Shown here piece by piece: positions 22,831 through 34,994 of a DNA stretch of 64,000 nt. The translations under genes were made by a program, and so were the position numbers. Position 1 is the first letter of the stretch. Every line of letters starts with the position of its first letter. The notes under the pieces are model-generated. The model worked only from the letters and a program-made list of their open reading frames with translations, searched no databases and had not been told where the DNA came from. The DNA is taken from contig CM046337.1 of the NCBI GenBank assembly GCA_025403435.1, positions 6,868,768 to 6,932,767 of the forward strand, written 5' to 3'. This DNA comes from Artocarpus heterophyllus (lineage: Eukaryota; Streptophyta; Magnoliopsida; Rosales; Moraceae).

Positions 22831-22955
22831 AGGGTGCGTTTGGTATAAGTATTTGAGTATAGTATTTAAATGAAGATTTAAATTTTTGTGAAAGAAAATA
22901 ATGTAACAAAATGATTCGAATCATGATTTAAAAACCGAAACAAACACACTCTAAA
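22831..22955. mobile_element. MITE-like repeat, family B, copy 1
   Basis: About 125 bp beginning GGTGCGTTTGGTATAAG and ending AACAAACACACTCT, so the ends are imperfect inverted repeats. It shares GAAGATTTAAATTTTT and AAAATGATT with the copy at 32008-32129. Non-coding. Confidence 0.5.
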
Positions 22956-23139
22956 TCTTTAAAGGTAAACAATCAAGTGAATCCTTTTTTTTTTCTTAGG
23001 AACAATCAAGTTAATATCGATACAAACATAATGGAACAAAAATTACATATATGAGAAAAGAGTCCTTTTTAATTATTTCAATTATTTAATAAAATGTAGA
23101 TGTTTAAATTATTTATTTTTCGTTGAGCTTTTGGCCTAG

Positions 23140-23185
23140 AACAAAGGGTGAAACGAAATCTTAACAAAGGGTGAAACGAAATCTT
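23140..23185. repeat. short tandem duplication
   Basis: The unit ACAAAGGGTGAAACGAAATC occurs twice back to back, separated by TTA. A local duplication with no evident function. Confidence 0.7.
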
Positions 23186-23654
23186 TTTGTTTTTGTCTTT
23201 TTTATTAATTATTTTTTGTTCGGTGCAATGAGATTTAGTGGCCAGCCAAGAATTTATCCATCTGTATACTCCGTACAAGTAACAACAAAGATAATAAAGA
23301 AATTCATGCAAAGAAGAAAAAAAAGGGTTCATCCAAATTACACATTTGTTCCTTCAAATTTCGTACAAGCCTTTATAAGAAATTTACATTTCTTGTAGAG
23401 TAATGTGTCTATTATCTCAACTTAGCAACCAAACAAGAATTTTGTCCAAATGCACCATTGGTAGGTTGGAGTTTGATTCCACAAAAACTTCCTCTGTGCC
23501 ATTAACCAAACAATAATCTTCTTTTCTTGGACGGCACTTGAAAACTTATCAACCAAAACGCAGCCATGGCAAGCTTTGACTCATAAACGAGCTAGAAATC
23601 CCTTTTCCGCCCAAAGTTAATATATAGGCTTGAAAAAAAATGTCAAATTTTTAT

Positions 23655-24720
23655 TTATGGGCAAAACTATGGTATGACCCAAAACAATCTTACTAATAAG
23701 AACCTTTTTTTACCATCAGATCTAAATCTAATGGCCAAAAATAAAGTGTCTATTTTTGTTAAATGAGATCAAATACATCAGATTTTTAAAATTAAAAATC
23801 TAAAAAAAAAAACTAACTTTTAAGGGAAAAAAACAACCCAAAGGCAAACTCCATATTCTCCTCTTCTGTCACCATAGGGCATCACCGACCGTCATTGAAA
23901 TCGCGACTACTGTGGATGTTGCTGTTGCTAGTGATGACGCATGCTTGAGTCGTGAGCAATCATAGATCACAAATCACCATAGCCATCGAGCTTAGATCGC
24001 GAGCTTGATCATGCTCGACCACCACGACGAGCCGATCGATGACAAGAGGTCACGACTTCTATCGACACGGTTTCCATTGCGATCCATGGGTCCTTCGCCT
24101 TGGAGGTCGTGGCACGACATTGTTGCAATAATGGGTCCTGATGAAGGGTCAGGCTTGCTTCAATGGCAAGGTCGCGATAAGGTTGGTCAAATCAGACTTC
24201 TCGAGACGTAGGATCGTGACGGAGGTTGGCCAAGGTCACGAAGGGGTTGGGTCTCACCGTAGGTCATGAGGGTTTACGTGAGCTCAGATCACGATTCTGT
24301 CGTGATCCACAGAGGGGGGACGTTATGGGATCACAATTCTGTCACTATATGCAGAGGGGGACGCCATGGGTCATGATCCGCGAGCTCGCACTTCGTTGCG
24401 CCTGTGTTGGCCGAGGTTATCGATTTCTTCAGCTATGCTCGCAAAGTTAATCAACCGCCATTGATCCGTTGCTGTTGAACCCAACCCTTCTCCCATCGCC
24501 GATGTCAAGCCTCCCTTCAAACAGAGGTAAGGTTTTTTTTAATTTTTTGTTAATTATTAAGTTTTTTTAATTTTAATTTTACTGTTGATTGCGTAAAAGA
24601 TTGCCTATTGTAATCAGGTGAAATTGAAGTTTTAAAACCATTGGATTAAATCCAATAATTCTAAAAATGAGACTTATCTGTAAGAATATTTTAGTGGGTC
24701 TTGTCACTTTTTTCTCTTTT
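23655..24720. mobile_element. candidate non-autonomous DNA transposon with long degenerate TIRs
   Basis: The left part GACCCAAAACAATCTTACTA and the reverse complement of the right part (GACCCACTAAAATATTCTTA) match imperfectly for several tens of bases, continuing inward to a shared AATGG segment. The roughly 1-kb interior is strikingly GC-rich compared with its flanks, with recurring GGTCACGA/GGTCGTGG-like words and no recognisable protein. Long TIRs around a GC-rich filler are typical of non-autonomous Mutator-like elements. The 9-bp target duplication expected for that class was not found, so the class is tentative. Confidence 0.35.
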
Positions 24721-25090
24721 TATTTATTTAATTATTTTGGATAAAGAATGTCAAAGGTTTTAAAACAAATGTGAATGGCAATAAAGATAATAAATGAAAA
24801 GGCAAGGGCAATTTGGAAAAGTGGAATGAGACCCAATAAGCTTTTCCTCATTCAACAGTTTTCCCAATAATCAAATTGGAATACAGTACGTTTGCAAGTT
24901 ACAATGAACACCACCAACTCCACCCATAACCATAATTCATATACATACTCTTTTATTCAACTTTGAGCTCTCTCTCCTCTGTCTGTGACCATTCCCTTCA
25001 ATCCTTTCCCCTTTCACCCATAAAAGGTCAAAACCCGCCACTCAAAAACTTCTCTCTCTTATCTCTCTCTATCTCTCTCTAGAGCCTCAA

Positions 25091-25173
25091 ATGGTCATTG
25101 GTGATGTAGCTCAGCCCATTTGCTTCGTGCCCACTTTGAGACTTCCAATATTTGCTTGATGGGTAATAGCTAA
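25091..25173 (+). other. two overlapping small uORFs in the WAVH1 leader
   Basis: In the CT-rich sequence just upstream of the WAVH1 start, an ATG at 25091 opens a 22-codon frame ending at TGA 25157-25159. A second ATG at 25159 overlaps that stop and opens a 4-codon frame ending at 25173. Both end before the main ATG at 25244. They could reduce main-ORF initiation if the leader is transcribed from upstream, which I infer from the CT-rich stretch at 25050-25080. Confidence 0.45.
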
Positions 25174-25243
25174 TTGGTTAAAGATCTGATTTTTTTTTCC
25201 CTCTCTAACTCTTTGGGTAGATCTTTCTGAGAGAAGAAGAAAA

Positions 25244-28200
25244 ATGGGAAGCAAATGGAGAAAAGCGAAGCTGGCTCTTGGGCTCAACAGCTGCCTCTAC
25301 GTCCCCCAAACTTCCGACGACTCTTCTCCCTCGAACGGCGTCGCTTCAGCCAGGTTATCCGACGTCCTTTCGAACCTCTCCGAGCTTTCCCCGACTGGTC
25401 ATGCCTCCGATCGCCGCCCAACGACGCCGACCCCCTCGTCGTCTGGTCTCCGTTTGTCCAAAACCAGTTCCAAGTCCTCCAAGGTTCATATTTTCCCTTA
25501 AAGCCCAGTTCTTTTCTTTTTCTTTTTTTTTTTTTTGCATGTTGCAGTGTTGAATGAGAATCAATTTTTTTTGTTATGCTAATCTTTTGTGCGATTTTTT
25601 ATTCTCTGGCAACTTTTATTTTCTGTGTTTGTTGAATATCCATGATAGATTCGTTTTTAGCATAAAGAAAAAAAAAAAAACAGTTTTTTTTTACGTATTC
25701 AGTAATTTTTTTCCCTACTCTATGGGCTAATATTGAATAATATAGTTTACAATTAAAATACGGCTCTCTAACCATCTCTGACTGGTGTTGTCGTTTGGTT
25801 TTGCTTTTGCCTGTTGCGTTTTATGTTCATGTGGGGTACGTTTCAAACCAAAAACTAAAAAATAAAAATAAAAGAGGAGATGGGAGAAGAAGGAATGAGT
25901 GGTGATTTGAGATTGGGGATTGTGAATTTTAGGTATATGGGCATTGCTTGTCGTGCTGTTTTCAGCTTAAGGGACTTGTGTGTGGGCGAAAGAGAGAGAT
26001 TAAAGTGGGACTATTTCCTCTTGGGGGACCATTGCCCCTTGGCTTATTAGAAAAGTAATACACCATTACCTACTGTACCTTTCCTTTTCATCCTTCCCTT
26101 GAACGAAAAGTGTTACGTCTGGTCAGCACCATTGCCACTGTTGCAATCCCCCCCCTCCCCCCCCCCCCCTCTCCTTTTTTGATGGTAATTTTACAAAAGC
26201 CTGTGGACGGCTGATTATTAGCTTCAAGAAAGGGGAAAAAAGACGGATATTTGGAAGAGGAAGGAAAAATATAAGTGGAAATTCATAGAGCAATTATTCA
26301 TCATTTTCCCCATATTTTGATGTGCTTTGGTTATTTAACCGGAGTATATTTCTTGAACCTCAGATATTGTAAGATCTAATGGTTCAAAAACAAAATCTTA
26401 ACTAATAGTTATTTTTTATTTTTTATTTTTTATTTTTTTATTTTTGGGTGGGGGTGGGGGGGTACTTTGCTCTGGAGTTTATCATTGATGAGTCCGTGAG
26501 TTGCTTGTTTGATGATTATTCTTTTACTTTTTCAAAAAGTCATCATCCCCTTCTTGGTTTTTATTGATTTCCCATCATGTCCTCCACATGGTTTGACCAC
26601 CAAAGCTCTGACTTCTTTTTCTTTTTGGGTGGGCTAGCAAAGCTGGTTTACCAAGAACTGTTAATCATAGAATTGTTCTTTGGTTGTGGGTTGTGACTCA
26701 ATAAAATCTAAAACGTCTCGATATTGGCAAATTATGGTGCCGGACATGTTGCATTCCAGTTCATCTTTTTAGGCGTTAGCCTCTCCAGTGGGGCTGCAAG
26801 GGGTACAGTAAGTGTCAGCTTAGATGCTACAATGTTCTACACATCCAAGAACCTTAAAATATTATTTTAAGGAGGTGCCCACGTTGCCTCTTCTTCTTTT
26901 TTTTTTTAAATAAAAAAAGAGGGGTTGAATTGGTATGGTACTCCCTGATTTGGGAAGACTTCCGAGAGATACGCTTTCCAAATCTGGTGGAGGCTATGTT
27001 AGCTACTGAGTCTCTCTGGAGTTTATAGGAGTTTGAATTAAAGCTGGAGCTGTTATTTAATTAATATTTTTTTGTCATAAAACAAAGTCCAAAGGTAATG
27101 AAATGCCTGACAAAAAGCAGTCACTAATTTTTTCTGCAAGTGATAGCGTTGGAAGCATTGGTAATCTGTGGCTTTGTCACTTGTAGGCTGTGTAGGTAGC
27201 TTAAGGTGCCCGTGAGAATTGAGGTTCTTAACCCGTGACTGGCATTGTGTTTTAATAGATAGTACCAGGTCTTTTGTTGTGTCTGTGGTTGTGCTCAGAA
27301 TTGGAAATTTTGAGGCATCCCGTGAATTCTTTGACTCTTGTGGGATCAACTAAGATCCAAATAACTTGTTTTTGCCAAAGAAAATGCTTAAATCCCTTTG
27401 TTATAATGTTTTCTGCTTGCATAATATAATCCACTTGTCATTCGGGAAAGTAGTAACAGTATGATATTATAGCCTTACCAGCGTGACTTTTCCTATCTGC
27501 AGAGCACTTGCGCAATATGCCTGGGCACCATGAAACCAGGGCAAGGCCAGGCCATTTTCACTGCAGAATGCTCACATTCATTCCACTTCCACTGCATCAC
27601 TTCTAACGTAAAACATGGGAACCAAATTTGCCCGGTTTGCAGGTCAAAATGGAAAGAAATACCCTTTCAGAACCCTTCTTCTAATTTTCCCAATGGCCCG
27701 TCAAGAATCAACCCAGTTGGCTGGCCCCAAGATGATGCATGGATGACAGTTTTACGACGGATTCCTTCACCCCGGATGGAGACCGGCCGGCAGATTGCGT
27801 CATTGTTTCATGCCCCGGAGCCATCCATCTTTGATGATGATGAAGCACTGGATCAACAACCTGAGATCATTGATGGAAGCACATCAAATATAGATGCTAC
27901 CAATTACAACCGTGTTCAAATAGTGGACATCAAGACATATCCTGAAGTTTCAGCTGTTCCCAGATTAAGCTCTCACAATAACTTCACTGTTTTAATCCAC
28001 CTAAAGGCTCCTTTCATCTCTAGACAGGATAGTGACAATCAAACATCTCAAAATCCTCGTGCCCCTGTTGACCTCGTCACGGTGCTTGATGTTAGTGGCA
28101 GCATGGCAGGCACAAAGCTTGCTTTGCTAAAACGAGCTATGGGTTTTGTGGTACAGAACCTCGGCCCTTCTGATCGGCTTTCGGTCATTGCCTTCTCCTC

Positions 28201-29422
28201 CACAGCTCGACGTCTGTTCCCTCTCCGTCGCATGACCGAGAGTGGAAGGCAGCAGGCACTACAGGCTGTTAATTCTTTGATCTCAAATGGTGGAACAAAC
28301 ATTGCTGAAGGCCTTAGAAAAGGCGCCAAGGTTCTAGGGGATCGCAAATGGAAGAACCCAGTTGGCAGTATCATACTTCTTTCTGATGGGCAGGACACGT
28401 ATACCGTCAATGCTTCTAATGGGACAAATCCTCGAGCAAATTACCAGTCACTTCTTCCCATCTCGATACAAAGAAACAATGGTGCAGGCTTGCAGATTCC
28501 GGTACATGCATTTGGATTTGGTGCGGACCATGATGCTTCCTCTATGCACTCCATCTCTGAGAATTCTGGTGGGACATTTTCGTTCATAGAAGCTGAGAGC
28601 GTGATCCAGGATGCATTTGCGCAATGTATTGGGGGGCTGCTGAGCGTGGTAGTGCAAGAGCTCGAGGTTAATGTTGAATGTGTTCATCCAACTTTGCAAC
28701 TGGGTTCCATAAAAGCAGGAAGTTATCCGACAATGATGATGGCTGATGCAAGAAAAGGATCAATCAGAGTTGGAGACTTGTACGCTGAAGAAGAAAGGGA
28801 CTTTTTGGTGACGATCAATGTTCCAGTTGAAGGATCTAGTGCGGAGACTTCACTACTGACAGTGAGATGTGTTTTCCGTGACCCCATCACCAACGAAATC
28901 GTTATGCAAGAAGCCACCGAATTAAAGATCCAGAGGCCTGAGGTAACCAGGCAACAGCTAGTGTCGATTGAAGTAGATAGGCAGAGAAACAGGCTCCATG
29001 CTGCCGATGCAATGGCTGAAGCAAGAGCTGCAGCTGAAAATGGCGATTTGGCTGGCGCAGTCTCTATCCTTGAGAGCTGTCGGAGGGCATTATCTGAAAC
29101 CACCTCTTCAAAAACCGGAGACAGGTTATGCACTGCACTCTGCGCTGAGTTAAAGGAGATGCAGGAAAGGATGGCAAACCGTCGTGTGTATGAGGAATCA
29201 GGAAGAGCCTATGTATTATCAGGCCTGAGCTCACACTCATGGCAGAGGGCAACTGCAAGAGGTGATTCCACAGATAGCACAAGCCTTCTGCAGAGTTACC
29301 AAACTCCGTCCATGGTAGACATGGTAAACCGGTCACAGACCATGGTTTTTGGAAACCCTCCTCAAAGAAGTCTCCAGCCTGCTCAGTCATTTCCAGCCCG
29401 ATCAAGACCAAGGCCAAGGTAA
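25244..29422 (+). CDS. WAVH1: RING-H2/vWA E3 ubiquitin ligase, WAV3 family (WAVH1-like)
   Basis: Two exons, 25244-25483 and 27503-29422, with a GT-AG phase-0 intron of about 2.0 kb, give 719 residues without a break. The start MGSKWRKAKLALGLN and the SSSGLRLSK box before the RING match WAVH1-type members of the Arabidopsis WAVY GROWTH family. The RING (about residues 83-128) shows CAICL, ECSHSFHFHC and CPVCRSKW. A von Willebrand A domain follows, with MIDAS residues DVSGSM near 276-281, then a beta-rich segment and an Ala/Glu-rich helical C-terminus ending SRPRPR. Family members are E3 ligases shown to act in root gravitropism. Substrates cannot be read from sequence. Whether this is the WAVH1 or EDA40 orthologue needs a tree. 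No frame errors were found, unlike the next three genes. Confidence 0.9.
26148..26174. repeat. poly-C tract in WAVH1 intron
   Basis: A nearly pure C run interrupted by one T lies in the intron. Its complement is a strong G-quadruplex former, and the strand itself could form an i-motif. Confidence 0.7.
26445..26464 (+). repeat. G-rich tract in WAVH1 intron
   Basis: GGGTGGGGGTGGGGGGG fits a three- to four-tract G-quadruplex pattern on the transcribed RNA and is partly complementary to the C tract about 280 bp upstream. Confidence 0.65.
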
Positions 29423-31650
29423 CCATCAAAAGTGTCTTTTGAGAAGAGTCTCCTCACCCTTACAGTCATATAGCTATATATATAGATGGACCATTTTGTT
29501 TCCTTGTTAAATTTTGCTTATTGTGGTTTCTGGGCAAGTGGAGGATAACAAGAGATATAGAGGAGAGTTTTGTTGTCTTCAAATGGTGGGGGTATATTTG
29601 CTTGTTTTGGTGATTTATATGAATAAGCAATTGGGGGAAAAATGTGAGAGATAATTGGGGCCTGGTAACAATTGTGCAAAAGGAAGAGGTGGGAGCTGGG
29701 GGTTTACTGATAAGTGGTATTTTGGATGATGTACATAAAGCACTGTTTTTCTTTCCTTTTTGGTTTTTTATTTTATTATCATTATTATTTTTTTTTCGAG
29801 AAGAGGGGGTATAGCATTGTAATTGTGGGGATACTTGAGGTGAATTTTTTTTCACTTTGATATATGTTACGACATATATACTCCTGATTCTTTTCACTAA
29901 TTGTTATTATTTTGAAGGCAAGAATTTAGCTTAAACTTTTCTATCATTATGTTACTTCAACAATTATCATTATTGCTATTGTTGTTGTTGTTATGCATTT
30001 GAAGGAAAAAAAAAATCTCATTTGAACAATACATAGGTTTACTCTCAAAGTGCTGCAGAACTAGACCAGAAAATAATGATCTTAATTCAGATCATGCATA
30101 ACTTGAGACAAGCAAAGTGGCATTTTAAGGTTGCTCTGGGAATCGTACTTTCCTGAGTTGAAGAGGAAAGTTATTAAAAAACATAATCCTTAACAGTAAG
30201 AAATAAAATGTGGGCTCACAGGGAAATACAAAACTGTACCGTATGCAATTTTTCATCTAGTCCTGCGTTTTTCAAGAGGGAAACAAAACTAGAAGAATTA
30301 AAAAGATCAATGCACTGAAATGAATGCTTCTTTCATCTGTGAACTTAATTTAAAAAAAAATGATTTAACCGTTCTTCTTTGCATTTTTTTCCTCCCATTA
30401 GGATCACTGTTCCATTATTCCAACTAAAGTGGCAATCAAAAAAGCCATTAATTGTGTTGAAAAGATTGAATCTCCCCCACATAAACTTTTTCTTTTTCTT
30501 CCTTTCTTTTATTTTCTTTTTTTTCCCCCTTCAATATAAAATAAAAAAGAATAAAATGCGAGTTCATGGATATTCACACCCACAGTTCCACCTTTGACAA
30601 CCAAAAAAAGCAAGAAGAAAAATATGCAAGAGAGTGGAAAAGTAAAAGGTTCAAGTCGTTAATGATTAACGCTAATGGGCATCATCACCTTGAAATTCAA
30701 TGAGAATTTAAGGTCAAGTCAAAAACCGCCTGATCCCAATAATTAACCTCGGTTTTAGGATATTCTCACTTATTAAATTCCTCAAAAGGGTTATTACAGC
30801 GAAACTTTTATATGCTATACTTATTAAACTTAAAACAATTAGGTTTCAAACACAAGCTTAAACTAATAAGCAATTTGAAAGCAGTAAAACATCATTTACA
30901 ATTATAAATAATATAATATTATAAAAAAAAAGTAAAATTTTTTTATGATATAAAGCCTTTACGAATTATAATTTTTAAATAATATTATTAGTTGTTTTTT
31001 TTTAAACAGTCCATAAATAAGTAAAAGGGTGATTGTGAAAATCCAAATAATAATAAAAAAGTAAAAAAGAGAAAGACAGCGCGAAAGATTTGGGGCACGA
31101 TGCATAATCCCACGCCACACTCTTCAAGAAGCTTTGCCTGCCATGTCCCACGTGCCGACTGCCGCGTAACCCTTTTTTGACCATGAACTTTTTACATTGA
31201 GATCGCCCGTATTTTGCTTAACTTACAGAAAAATCCTTTTGATCAAAATTTTTTACGCCAGCACCTCAAGTTTTTTTTTTTTTTTTTCCTTCTAGAAGTC
31301 AATATATTAAGTTTTTAAAGAATTATAAAAGACCCATTAGTTACTTAAATGTTACAAAAAAATGGCATGTTAATTTTGAATGAAAAATATTTATGTATTT
31401 AAACATAAACTTAATCTTTTAGTTTTGATTGTTGTTGACAAATTTAGAAGTACGAACATTTATTTTATCCATTATTTTCCGAAAAATTCTGGGATTAAAA
31501 ATGGAACAATTTTTAGTACGTCGACAGAAGTTAGAGAGAAATAAAATCGAGGGACCTGATGAAATTAACCCAAAAATGTTGAATAAATAAGTGGGGCCCA
31601 CACTAGCCCGTTTAGAGACCCGCCCTCGGAAAGCTGAAGAGGCCAGGTCG
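29423..31650. other. WAVH1 3' flank and intergenic spacer
   Basis: The first few hundred bases downstream of the stop (to about 29900) are probably the 3' UTR. Beyond that the DNA is AT-rich with poly-T tracts (30481-30530, 31270-31288), and I see no gene. Confidence 0.45.
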
Positions 31651-31937
31651 CTTCACCACCTCTGCTTCCTCCATTTCTAACCTCTCTATTCTCTCTCTCT
31701 CTCTGTCTTTCTCTCTCTAAGTTTCGACTTTCCTGAAGTGATTTACATTCGCGAAGAAACTTGACACAACAGTACAGTAGTAAGTACTGATTCATCAAGA
31801 TCCGTAGAGCTCATTTCATTCATTTGATAATATGATACAGCTTCTGAGCTCAAAAAAGAGGTCCTTTTGGGTGCTTTTCTCAGTCTCCAGTACCACAAAA
31901 GAAGACTGAATAGAAGACAAGACAGATATTCTTCAAG
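31650..31937 (+). promoter_or_regulatory. 5' leader exon 1 of NCRK-like gene, with uORF
   Basis: A CT-rich stretch (31680-31720) typical of plant leaders is followed by a sequence ending CTTCAAG at a GT donor (31938). A uORF of 25 codons runs from ATG 31832 to TGA 31907-31909 (begins MIQLLSSKKRSFW). A small second leader exon fits 34438-34486, and the coding exon opens with an AG acceptor at 34984. The transcription start is inferred, not seen. Confidence 0.4.
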
Positions 31938-32007
31938 GTAAAAACTTTTCACCCCTTTCTTCCTTTTCCACTTCCAGTGTTTCACTGTTGAAATTTCGGT
32001 GAATTCG

Positions 32008-32129
32008 AGGCCTTGTTTGGTTTGAGTATTTAAATAGAGTATTTGAATGAAGATTTAAATTTTTATGAGAAAAAATATTGTAATAAAATGATTTAAACTG
32101 TGATTCAAATATCAAAATAAACAGCCCTA
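32008..32129. mobile_element. MITE-like repeat, family B, copy 2
   Basis: Starts GGCCTTGTTTGGTTTGAGTA and ends AAATAAACAGCCCTAA, with the same internal blocks as the copy at 22831-22955. It lies in the first leader intron of the NCRK-like gene. Confidence 0.5.
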
Positions 32130-32559
32130 AGTGTTGAACAATTATTGTGCTCTTAGGTAAATTGCATCAATGCACTTTTGCTTGATGCCTTTTAAACTCT
32201 TAATTTTTAACATCTTAGACTCTAAATTTTAAAACCAACAATAATTAAGGTCTAACAACTAACAAGTATTATTAAGTTAGCGGTTTGTAGCACGATATGT
32301 GCACATAAAAGGTAAAGATTGACGTTTTAAAACTAGGTTATGTACAAATACCGTGTCCTAAACTGTCATTTGATAATGTATTAAACCTTGATTGTTACTA
32401 ATTTTAAAGTTGAAATACAATTTGTCAGAATTAAAAATACAGAATATATAATGTAAAAGATGAAAAATTTAAGGTATTAGGTTACTAAGAAAAATGGTGA
32501 GCTTGATGAATTATGATACCAGTCATCGTCTTCCGAGTTGCGAGATATTATTATGATGA

Positions 32560-32880
32560 ATTTTTGCGCCTATGAAATTTGACTCGTGAGTAGGGGGAAT
32601 GCCACGTCATCAACTCGATCTTTTTATCTGTGTCTGACCGTTTATCTTATCCGACGGTCGCCATCGTCTGTTGAAAGATGCCGACGCAAGGAATAAAAAG
32701 GGCGCCAGGCTAAGTCTGGGTCTGGGCCCACTATGATGTAATCATGCACGGGGCCCCAGAGCCGACGCCAAGGCAGCTGGGGCCCTGTGTCGGAAGCCTT
32801 ACGCTGAAATTTTACTTTACACGTCGATTTTACGGAGCTCCAACGTGTATTTAAATGTCTGTCTTTGAAGCCAAGTCTTG
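32560..32880. other. GC-rich island in NCRK leader intron
   Basis: A GC-rich patch in an AT-rich intron. It contains GCCACGTCATCA (ACGT-core, bZIP-type site), an inverted pair CTGGGCCC / GGGGCCCCAG around ATGATGTAATCAT, and GACGG repeats. It could be an alternative promoter or a fragment of an inserted element. I recognise no protein. Confidence 0.35.
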
Positions 32881-34994
32881 CAAGTTATAGCCGTTAATAT
32901 CTTTTCCCAACAAAATTTTTTAAAACATGAAAAAGAAAAGTAAAGAGAGTTAAAATCGGTGGATATGGTCTGAAGAGGATTTTGAGAGTTGAACTCCTTT
33001 GAAAACTACTTTGGACCCACAGATTTAGTGAGGTACGACCAAAAGTGAGAGCAAAATAATTGTGGGTTTTTAAGTCTTTAATCATGATTAGCTTGTGTAT
33101 AAGAACATAAGTAAACTTTTTGGGAAAGGATTAGAATATGGTGAATGGTGAGGAGTCTCTATCAGAATGGTAAATTGCTTATTTTCAAAGAGGTGGTTGA
33201 TGGGCTTGATCTCGCACCATTTCACCTTTTTAAATGCTCCCAAGAACCCATCAAACTTTTGTCCTCTACACTCGCTGTCACATGTCTGTTTTGCAATTTC
33301 CTTTTTAAACACATTATCTAGGTCGCTAACTTTGATGGGTTTTATTATTATTATTTTTTTCCAACACTAGAATTATCCTAGTCTTTAATCTTCTGGGCAT
33401 GTGTGTATGTGTTGCTTCTTTTGTGGTAGATTGTAGTTTCCTGAACAAGCACACTAATCTTCTGCCCTTCAATAGTCCAATTCTGTCTTAAGGGTGTGAT
33501 AAACCTTCTCAAAACCGTTGTTTAGTATTGTTCTCTTCAAGCGGGTGAACTAAAATGCTTCATTTATTTTCCTCTTTCATTGTGCTTATAGACAACTTGA
33601 ATGCTACAGTACTTTCAAGTCAATTTACTGCCTTCAAAGGGTTTACTCGAGGAAGCTTTGGTGTAGCCAGTTGGTTCATATACACAGTTTGTAATTTGGT
33701 AACGAAAAATATATACGGTTTGTATTTGTATCTTTATGGAGTCCGTTGCAAACTTGCAGATAAATGAAATATGTGGAGTTGGGCTAAGGCAATCAGTCAT
33801 TGGGTTATGTTCCCGATGTGCCAAATATCTGTTTTCTTAACGTGATGCATGCTGTGGTTGGCCCTGCTAGTGGCCCAATGGGCCAATAACAGTCCCATGC
33901 TTCAAATCATAGTTAATTGTTTGGGTGCAACTACACTGCATTCGTTGCTTTTATAGTGCTGCATTTATATTTTTAGTTGTGTATCGTTATTTCATGTGGT
34001 ATGACTATTCATAAGAGTAGATGACCAAGGATGCCTACGCCTAAATGTTTGTATTAAATAAGGTTTGAAGTTTGTTGGAGATGTATTTCTCTGTTTGTGG
34101 TTTGCTTGAGAACTTAGTATGTCGGGTTGTATTGAACTGGAAGTTTTCTAGAAGTTTGTTGGCCAAACTATAATTGACCGTTCCTACCTATCATTTATTT
34201 TATATAATTTTTGCAAAAGTGTTTGATTCAGATATAGTCAGACCATTGATGCTTTCACAGCTCTGTTTGTCCATGTCATTTTACTATATATGTGATTTCT
34301 TGCTCTCGCTTGTAGAGTCTCTTTCTTCATACAAATAAGCGTCTATTATAAAGCTTTAGGAAGTTTTTATTTAATTATCTATGCTAATATGTTTATGGAG
34401 ACTCTGGTTTTTCATTAGTGTACACATTGGATTGCAGGATGTGAATCAAGGACGTTCAATCCGTTAACATTTAGTCCCTAATTAAGGTAATTTCTTCTCA
34501 TTCTATAGTCTAAGGTCGTATTCTAACAAGGCCCTGGCTTATAATATGGACATCACGTTGCTTCTTTTTAGTTGTCATGGTGCAATCAGAACACGCTTAA
34601 ATTTACCATTCTTGCTTGTTGGTCATTTTCTGAACCTGCTGTAGTAACTAATGAATCAAGGTAGTTTTTGTGCCCTTTTATTTTCCCTAATTTTCAATCC
34701 TGATAAGCTAACATTTTATTTCAAGATGAGAACTCCTTGAAGTTGCAGACAATTTAGTATTTTAGCTCCCAATCAGGAATTCTAAACCAATTGTTCTCAC
34801 CATAATTTATCTACTTTGAGATAACTAGGAAATATGCATGTTGACTACAATTTTCTCATATGTAAAAGGAGTTCACAATCATTCTGTCAAGATATTCAGA
34901 GAAACTTTCTTTCTATTTGGTTTTTGTGCTGGTGAAGCATTATTATGTGTAGATTCTCGTCCTGAATATTGTAGTGCTGTTCAGGTTGGACCAG

